NCBI GenBank assembly: GCA_002314265.1
Contig: DCEW01000032.1
Span: forward strand, 1-11,307
Source of the DNA: Flavobacteriales bacterium UBA1820
GTDB lineage: Bacteria > Bacteroidota > Bacteroidia > Flavobacteriales > UBA1820
Length of the DNA: 11,307 nucleotides
Direction of reading: 5' to 3'
The notes below the pieces were generated by a model that was not told where the DNA came from, ran no database searches, and saw nothing but the letters and a program-made list of their open reading frames with translations. Positions 6,895-11,307 of this stretch are shown here, piece by piece. A program made the position numbers and the translations under genes. The stretch's first letter is position 1; every line of letters starts with the position of its first letter.

Positions 6895-8175
6895 ATGAGA
6901 GCATTAGGAAGGCATATCCTGGTAGAATTCTTCGGTTGCGAACCCCACGTGATGAACGACGTGGCCCGTATCGAATCGTCCATGGTAGCTGCGGCCGAAA
7001 AAGCCGGCGCTACGGTCATCAATTCGACATTCCACCACTTCTCGCCCTACGGAGTATCGGGCGTAGTGGTTATCCAGGAAAGCCACCTGGCCATCCACAC
7101 CTGGCCGGAGTACGGTTACGCAGCGGTCGATCTGTTCACCTGCGGCGATTCGGTGGACCCCTGGATCTCGTTCGACCACCTCAAGGAAGCCTTCGGAGCA
7201 GGCAACTACTCGGCCCTGGAGATGCGCCGCGGCAGCCTGGCTCTGCTCGAACGCCTGGATGTCGACCTGGCCTCGATGCGCGAACTGAACAAAAAACACA
7301 CCAACCCCCAAAAATACACCCGCAACGTCTGGTTTACCGACAAGGACGACAACCAGGCCCTCTCCCTGCGGCATACTGGCGAGGTGTTCTACGACAAGAC
7401 CTCCCAGTACCAGCGCACCCGCGTGATCGACACCTACGGCTACGGCAAGGCGCTGACCATCGACAACATGTTCATGTGCACCGAGCGCGACGAGGCCAAC
7501 TATCACGAGATGATCTCCCACCCGGCCATGCTGGCACACGGCCACGTGAAGAAAGTGCTGATCATCGGCGGAGGGGACGGTGCTTCGGTGCGCGAGATCG
7601 TCAAGCACCCCGAAGTGGAAAAGATCGTCATGGTCGAGATCGATGCCAACGTGGTGGAAGCCTCCAAGCAGTTCCTCCCGCAGATGTCCTCGGCCTTCAA
7701 CAACCCCAAACTGGAACTGATCATCGGCGACGGCATCCAGTACGTCGCCCAGGCACCGGACAAGAGTTTCGACTACGTCATCGTGGACGGCAGCGACCCC
7801 GTCGGCCCGGCGGAAGGCCTGTTCTCGGAAAAATTCTACCGGGACTGCCAGCGGGCACTCACCGACGGCGGCATCCTGATCACCCAGGGCGAATCGCCGA
7901 TGTTCAACGCCGCAACCTTCGCCGAACTGAACGCCTGCCTGAAGCGCATCTTCCCGGCCGATCGGGTCAAGACCATGCTGTTCCACATCCCGACCTACCC
8001 TTCCGGTATCTGGAGCTTCCAACTGGGCATCAACGGTCCGCTCGACGTTACCACCCCCGACCCGGAAGCCGCCCAGCGTTTTACCCAGGCCAACAGCCTG
8101 AAATACTACAACCCCGAAGTACACCGCGCAGCCTTTGCACTGCCGCAGTACGTCAAACAGATGCTGCATGAATAA
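6895..8175 (+). CDS. Fused AdoMet decarboxylase-spermidine synthase
   Basis: A 426-residue bifunctional enzyme. Residues 1-~113 are a complete prokaryotic S-adenosylmethionine decarboxylase (SpeD/SpeH). They begin [15 protein letters not shown] and contain [41 protein letters not shown]. The self-cleavage site Glu62-Ser63, plus Ser55, His68 and Cys83, fall at the same numbers as in the Thermotoga maritima enzyme; Ser63 becomes the pyruvoyl cofactor. After a linker of about 30-50 residues, residues ~145-426 are a spermidine synthase (SpeE). Its motifs are [19 protein letters not shown], the AdoMet-type GGGDGAS (225-231), VEID (247-250), GDG (278-280) and [13 protein letters not shown] (298-310), with catalytic Asp298. 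Together the halves make decarboxylated AdoMet and use it to add an aminopropyl group to putrescine or another acceptor. The start at 6895 is fixed by the SpeD alignment; the in-frame GTG at 6841 lies upstream of the -7 box. It overlaps the next gene by 8 nt. Confidence 0.95.
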   Translation: MRALGRHILVEFFGCEPHVMNDVARIESSMVAAAEKAGATVINSTFHHFSPYGVSGVVVIQESHLAIHTWPEYGYAAVDLFTCGDSVDPWISFDHLKEAFGAGNYSALEMRRGSLALLERLDVDLASMRELNKKHTNPQKYTRNVWFTDKDDNQALSLRHTGEVFYDKTSQYQRTRVIDTYGYGKALTIDNMFMCTERDEANYHEMISHPAMLAHGHVKKVLIIGGGDGASVREIVKHPEVEKIVMVEIDANVVEASKQFLPQMSSAFNNPKLELIIGDGIQYVAQAPDKSFDYVIVDGSDPVGPAEGLFSEKFYRDCQRALTDGGILITQGESPMFNAATFAELNACLKRIFPADRVKTMLFHIPTYPSGIWSFQLGINGPLDVTTPDPEAAQRFTQANSLKYYNPEVHRAAFALPQYVKQMLHE

Positions 8176-9214
8176 TCCCGCACCGGAAAAGACCTTCGAC
8201 CCCTCGGCCGCCGGGGTAAACAACGGCCGCTATTTCGGCTTCCCCTACACGCTGGAGGAAGCCGAAACTGTCGTATATCCCGTCCGCTGGGACGTCACCA
8301 CCTCGTATGGGGACGGCGCAGCCAAAGGCCCCGATGCCATTCTCGAAGCCTCGCCCCAGTTGGATTTCTACGATTTCGACTACCCCCGTGCCTGGGAAAA
8401 CCGCATCGGCACCCACCCCGGCAACGCCCTGTGTGCCGACAACGACCTATGGCGCGAGAAGGCCCTCACCATCATCCGCGCCCAGGAACAGGGGGAGGAC
8501 CCCGTCCCCTACGCCCCACTGCTGGAAGAGATCGACCAAGCCTGCCGTCAGGTAAACGCCTGCACCCGCCGGGATACCGCTGCACTGTTGGAACAAGGCA
8601 AAAACGTCGTCCTGCTGGGCGGCGACCACTCCTGCCCTCTGGGCTATCTGGAAGCACTGGCCGAGCGGCACACCTCGTTCAGCATCCTGCACCTGGATGC
8701 CCATGCCGACCTGCGGGAAGCCTACGAAGGATTCACATATTCCCATGCCTCGATCCTGTACAACGCTCTGCAACTTCCCGCCGTGGAGCGTCTGGTACAG
8801 GTCGGTGTGCGCGACCTCTGCCCGGACGAAGTGCAGCGGATCGAACGCTCCGGGGGACGTATCCGCCTGTGGGACGACTACACCTTGCAGCGCAGCCTGT
8901 TCGAGGGAAGTTCCTGGGCGCAGGTCTGCACCCGGATCGTGAACGATCTGGGGGAAAACGTGTATGTGAGCTTCGACATCGACGCCCTGGATCCTTCGCT
9001 GTGTCCCGGGACGGGAACTCCGGTGCCGGGCGGGCTCAGTTTCCATCAGGCCAGCTACCTGCTTCGCTGCCTGCACGAAAGCGGCCGGAAGGTGATCGGG
9101 GCGGACCTGTGCGAGGTGAGCCCCGGGGAGGCCGGCGGCGACTGGGATGCCAACGTGGGAGCGCGTGTCCTCTACAAACTCTGCAGCCTGCTCCGGGCCT
9201 GCTCCGAGCGTTGA
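8168..9214 (+). CDS. Agmatinase-family ureohydrolase
   Basis: A 348-residue member of the arginase/agmatinase family, which hydrolyses guanidino groups to an amine plus urea with two manganese ions. All six metal ligands are visible: His154 in GGDHS, Asp177, His179 and Asp181 in DAHADLR, and Asp270 and Asp272 in SFDIDALDP. The YSHASILYN segment after the second motif resembles agmatinases more than arginases. It is longer than a typical 300-residue agmatinase; the extra lies around residues 78-135, before the metal-binding core. The start at 8168 overlaps the end of the speDE fusion by 8 nt, implying coupled translation. By context the substrate is a polyamine precursor: agmatine (giving putrescine, SpeB role) or N1-aminopropylagmatine (giving spermidine). 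The sequence does not decide between them, and guanidinobutyrase or formimidoylglutamase activity is less likely given the neighbour. A strong terminator follows. Confidence 0.9.
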   Translation: MNNPAPEKTFDPSAAGVNNGRYFGFPYTLEEAETVVYPVRWDVTTSYGDGAAKGPDAILEASPQLDFYDFDYPRAWENRIGTHPGNALCADNDLWREKALTIIRAQEQGEDPVPYAPLLEEIDQACRQVNACTRRDTAALLEQGKNVVLLGGDHSCPLGYLEALAERHTSFSILHLDAHADLREAYEGFTYSHASILYNALQLPAVERLVQVGVRDLCPDEVQRIERSGGRIRLWDDYTLQRSLFEGSSWAQVCTRIVNDLGENVYVSFDIDALDPSLCPGTGTPVPGGLSFHQASYLLRCLHESGRKVIGADLCEVSPGEAGGDWDANVGARVLYKLCSLLRACSER

Positions 9215-9239
9215 GGCAAGGGCGGATCCGACGAAGATG

Positions 9240-9278
9240 CCGGCGGGAGACTTCCCGGCCGGACATTAATTTTTCTTT
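9240..9278 (+). terminator. Rho-independent terminator of the polyamine operon
   Basis: CCGGC-GGGA (9240-9248) pairs with TCCC-G, a bulged G, then CCGG (9253-9262) around a GACT loop, making a nine-pair stem. It is followed by ACATTAATTTTTCTTT. It starts 26 nt after the ureohydrolase stop codon and separates this unit from the efflux genes. Confidence 0.75.
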
Positions 9279-9298
9279 AGCATTTTATTAATTAACTT

Positions 9299-9337
9299 AA
9301 AACAAAAGCGATAGCGACCTTTCTCTACTTTTGTTTT
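9299..9337. promoter_or_regulatory. 10-bp inverted repeat, candidate operator
   Basis: AAAACAAAAG (9299-9308) and CTTTTGTTTT (9328-9337) are exact reverse complements separated by 19 bp. The right arm overlaps the -7 box TACTTTTG (9326-9333) and the left arm sits where the -33 contact would be. A dimeric regulator bound here would occlude RNA polymerase. The arms are A/T-rich, so chance cannot be dismissed, and no regulator gene is in the window. Confidence 0.4.
9326..9333 (+). promoter_or_regulatory. Likely -7 box for the RND efflux operon
   Basis: TACTTTTG is a perfect TAnnTTTG match downstream of the polyamine terminator and 130 nt before the membrane fusion protein ATG. No TTTG lies at the right distance upstream, suggesting a promoter that is weak or factor-dependent. 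The leader would be about 120 nt. Confidence 0.5.
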
Positions 9338-9463
9338 GCCCGAGGGAAAGGTATGCCCTGCGGGGAAACTCCCCGAAAAAGGACAGGAAAACTACCCCTC
9401 TTTCCGCCCTTTCCAAAAAAGAAAAAAGCACTCATCATTCATACCGCAACCGAACATTTTATT

Positions 9464-10621
9464 ATGTCCATCCGATTTCATGTAAAGATCACCCGCAGGA
9501 CGGCACTCTATGCCGCCGTTGTGGTGGTGGTGGCCATCGTAGCCATCGCCTTGCTCACCCGGGACAAAGAAGTGCCCAGTCTGCCGCCCGTAGTAGCCGT
9601 CGAAGAAGTCGCCGCCGAAAACGTGGAAATCTACGGGGAATACGTAGGTCGCATCCGGGCGCAGCAGTTCGTCGAAATCCGCGCACGTGTGGAAGGATAC
9701 CTGGAAAGCATGCTGTTCGAGGAAGGATCGTACGTGCACAAAGGTCAGACCCTGTTTGTCATCGACCCCAAACAGTACCGGGCCAAAGTGGACAAAGCGC
9801 GTGCCCAGTTGAACAAGGACCAGGCACTCGCCTTGAAAGCCCAGCGCGACCTGGAACGCATCAAACCCCTCTACCAGCAAAATGCCGCCAGCCGGCTGGA
9901 CCTGGACAATGCCACCGCCACCTACGAAACAGCCACCGCTTCGGTATCCATGAGCCAGGCCGACCTCACCCAAGCCGAAATGGAACTGGGCTACACCACC
10001 GTACGCAGTCCCATCTCGGGATACATCAGCGAACGCCTGGTGGACATCGGTACCCTGGTAGGGCCCGGCGGACAGTCGCTGCTGGCCACCATCGTCAAGA
10101 GCGACACCGTGCGGGTGGACTTCAGCATGACCGAATTGGACTACCTGCGCAGCAAGGAGCGCAACATGAACATCGGACACCAGGACACCACCCGTTCCTG
10201 GCAGCCTTACATCACGGTAACCTTGGCAGACAATTCCCAATACCCCCTCAAAGGTCTGGTCGATTTTGCCGAGCCGCAAGTCGATCCCAAAACCGGGACC
10301 TTCTCCGTACGGGCCGAAATGCCCAACCCCAAACACATCCTGCTGCCGGGCCAAACCACCCGGGTCAAACTCCTGCTGGATGTACGTGAAGGAGCCATCG
10401 TCGTGCCGAACAAAGCGGTAGAGATCGAAAAGGGCGGCGCTTACGTCTATGTTGTCAATTCGGACAACCGCGTCGAAAGGCGTTTCATCGAACTCGGTCC
10501 GGAACTCCCCAACAAATTCGTGGTGGAACGCGGTCTGGCCAGCGGGGAGCGGATCGTGGTGGAAGGCTACCACAAGCTCCGTCCCGGAATGGAAGTACAA
10601 GCCGTACCCCCGGTGGAATAA
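9464..10621 (+). CDS. RND efflux periplasmic adaptor (membrane fusion protein)
   Basis: A 385-residue AcrA/MexA-type adaptor that would bridge the inner-membrane pump and an outer-membrane channel. The start at 9464 (MSIRFHVKITRR) gives a basic N-terminus followed by a hydrophobic anchor at residues 14-31. There is no lipobox cysteine, so it is probably anchored by this helix and not by lipid. Domain order follows the family: a first lipoyl half-motif (VEIRARVEGYLESMLFEEGSYVHKGQ), then a coiled-coil hairpin rich in Ala, Gln and Leu (about 110-165). The second lipoyl half (YTTVRSPISGYISERLVDIGTLV) follows, then the beta-barrel (LLPGQTTRVKLLL) and membrane-proximal region ending KLRPGMEVQAVPPVE. 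An upstream in-frame ATG at 9353 would prepend a Lys/Pro-rich stretch that does not fit the family. The permease gene follows after 27 nt in the same operon. Confidence 0.95.
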   Translation: MSIRFHVKITRRTALYAAVVVVVAIVAIALLTRDKEVPSLPPVVAVEEVAAENVEIYGEYVGRIRAQQFVEIRARVEGYLESMLFEEGSYVHKGQTLFVIDPKQYRAKVDKARAQLNKDQALALKAQRDLERIKPLYQQNAASRLDLDNATATYETATASVSMSQADLTQAEMELGYTTVRSPISGYISERLVDIGTLVGPGGQSLLATIVKSDTVRVDFSMTELDYLRSKERNMNIGHQDTTRSWQPYITVTLADNSQYPLKGLVDFAEPQVDPKTGTFSVRAEMPNPKHILLPGQTTRVKLLLDVREGAIVVPNKAVEIEKGGAYVYVVNSDNRVERRFIELGPELPNKFVVERGLASGERIVVEGYHKLRPGMEVQAVPPVE

Positions 10622-10648
10622 TCCTCTAATACAAGGAACCCCTACGCC

Positions 10649-11307
10649 ATGCAAGCGAATTTCTTCATACGACGCCCCATCTTCTCGGCCGTTATCTCCA
10701 TCGTGATCGTCATCGTGGGGATCATCGGCTTGAAGATGCTGCCTGTCGACCAGTATCCGGCCATCACCCCACCTACGGTCAAGATCAGCGCCTCGTACCC
10801 CGGAGCCAGTGCCCTGACCGTATCGCAAGCCGTGGGCACCCCCATCGAACAGGAACTCAACGGGACTCCCGGCATGATCTACATGGAGTCCAGCAGCACC
10901 AATTCGGGAGGGTTTTCCGCCACCGTAACCTTCGACCTGTCCACCGATGCCGACCTGGCGGCGGTCGAGATCCAAAACCGGGTCAAACTGGCCGAATCCC
11001 GCCTGCCGGCCGAAGTGATCCAAAACGGCATCTCGGTGGACAAACAGGCCTCCAGCCAACTGCTCACCCTGTGCCTGACCTCGGACGACCCGAAGTTCGA
11101 CGAGATCTACCTGAGCAACTTCGCCACGATGAACGTTCTGGATATGCTCCGCCGCATTCCCGGAGTAGGCCGCGTATCCAACGTGGGCAGCCGGTACTAC
11201 GCCATGCAGATCTGGCTGCTCCCCGACCGCCTGTCCGGATTTGGCCTGACGGTGCAGGACATCCAGAACGCCATCAAGGAACAAAACCGCGAATCGGCCG
11301 CCGGCGT
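10649..11307 (+). CDS. RND efflux permease, AcrB/HAE1 type, 5' part only
   Basis: Inner-membrane proton-driven pump subunit; full members are about 1,030-1,060 residues, and only the first 219 codons are here because the window ends in the frame. It begins MQANFFIRRPIFSAVISIVIVIVG, the usual first membrane helix, then LPVDQYPAITPPTVKISASYPGA, the family-typical entry to the first porter domain. Next come GTPGMIYMESSSTNSGGFSATVTF, STDADLAAVEIQNRVKLAESRLP, IPGVGRVSNVGSRYYAMQIWLLPDRL and IKEQNRESAAG. These line up without visible gaps against E. coli AcrB up to about its residue 220. No frameshift or stop is seen. Specificity (drugs, bile salts, other compounds) cannot be told from this part. 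An outer-membrane TolC-like gene would be expected downstream. Confidence 0.95.
   Translation, partial: MQANFFIRRPIFSAVISIVIVIVGIIGLKMLPVDQYPAITPPTVKISASYPGASALTVSQAVGTPIEQELNGTPGMIYMESSSTNSGGFSATVTFDLSTDADLAAVEIQNRVKLAESRLPAEVIQNGISVDKQASSQLLTLCLTSDDPKFDEIYLSNFATMNVLDMLRRIPGVGRVSNVGSRYYAMQIWLLPDRLSGFGLTVQDIQNAIKEQNRESAAG

Noticed and set aside
6936..8171. A 411-codon plus-strand frame inside speDE
   Set aside because: Arg/Pro/Gly-rich alternate-frame reading typical of GC-rich genes; no family features.
6904..8223. A 439-codon minus-strand open frame antisense to the SpeD-SpeE fusion
   Set aside because: Low-complexity, Val/His/Asp-rich and without motifs; the plus-strand frame has full catalytic motifs for two enzymes.
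9392..11284. A 630-codon open frame on the minus strand, antisense to the efflux genes
   Set aside because: It mirrors two clearly recognised plus-strand proteins, has a composition rich in Gly, Val, His and Asp with no recognisable domain, and arises from the GC-rich codon pattern.

Overview
The window looks like chromosomal DNA from a GC-rich member of the Bacteroidales, perhaps Rikenellaceae/Alistipes-like. That placement is inference. It rests on several start-proximal TAnnTTTG (-7) boxes typical of the Bacteroidetes housekeeping sigma factor, weak or A-rich ribosome-binding sites, three Bacteroidetes-style beta-propeller lipoproteins, and a small protein resembling a SusC-type plug domain. 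I see no rRNA, tRNA, CRISPR array, insertion sequence or phage gene.

Layout. (1) 49-2250, minus strand: two tandem paralogous propeller lipoproteins, transcribed from a promoter just upstream of 2250. (2) 2390-2950, minus strand: ruvC. (3) 3065-5669, plus strand: thyA and folA overlap by 4 nt, followed by a third propeller lipoprotein. ruvC and thyA diverge from back-to-back -7 boxes only 13 bp apart. (4) 5670-5965: a non-coding convergent gap with hairpins. (5) 5966-6729, minus strand: tatA with its own good promoter, preceded by a small exported plug-domain-like protein. (6) 6895-9214, plus strand: a fused S-adenosylmethionine decarboxylase/spermidine synthase overlapping by 8 nt a ureohydrolase of the agmatinase family, closed by a strong terminator. 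(7) 9464-11307, plus strand: a membrane fusion protein and the beginning of an RND efflux permease cut by the window edge. A 10-bp inverted repeat lies across their likely promoter.

How the genes work together. thyA and folA form the thymidylate cycle: ThyA makes dTMP and dihydrofolate, and FolA regenerates tetrahydrofolate. The speDE fusion and the ureohydrolase form a compact polyamine module that can supply decarboxylated AdoMet, transfer aminopropyl groups and remove the guanidino group as urea. The MFP/RND pair would be two parts of a tripartite efflux pump; the outer-membrane channel is not in view. The lipoproteins and the plug-like protein are cell-envelope proteins of unknown role.

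No wholly new system is evident. The most interesting points are the SpeD-SpeE fusion coupled to a ureohydrolase, the barrel-less plug protein, and the inverted repeat at the efflux promoter. All family assignments come from reading motifs; no database search was run.
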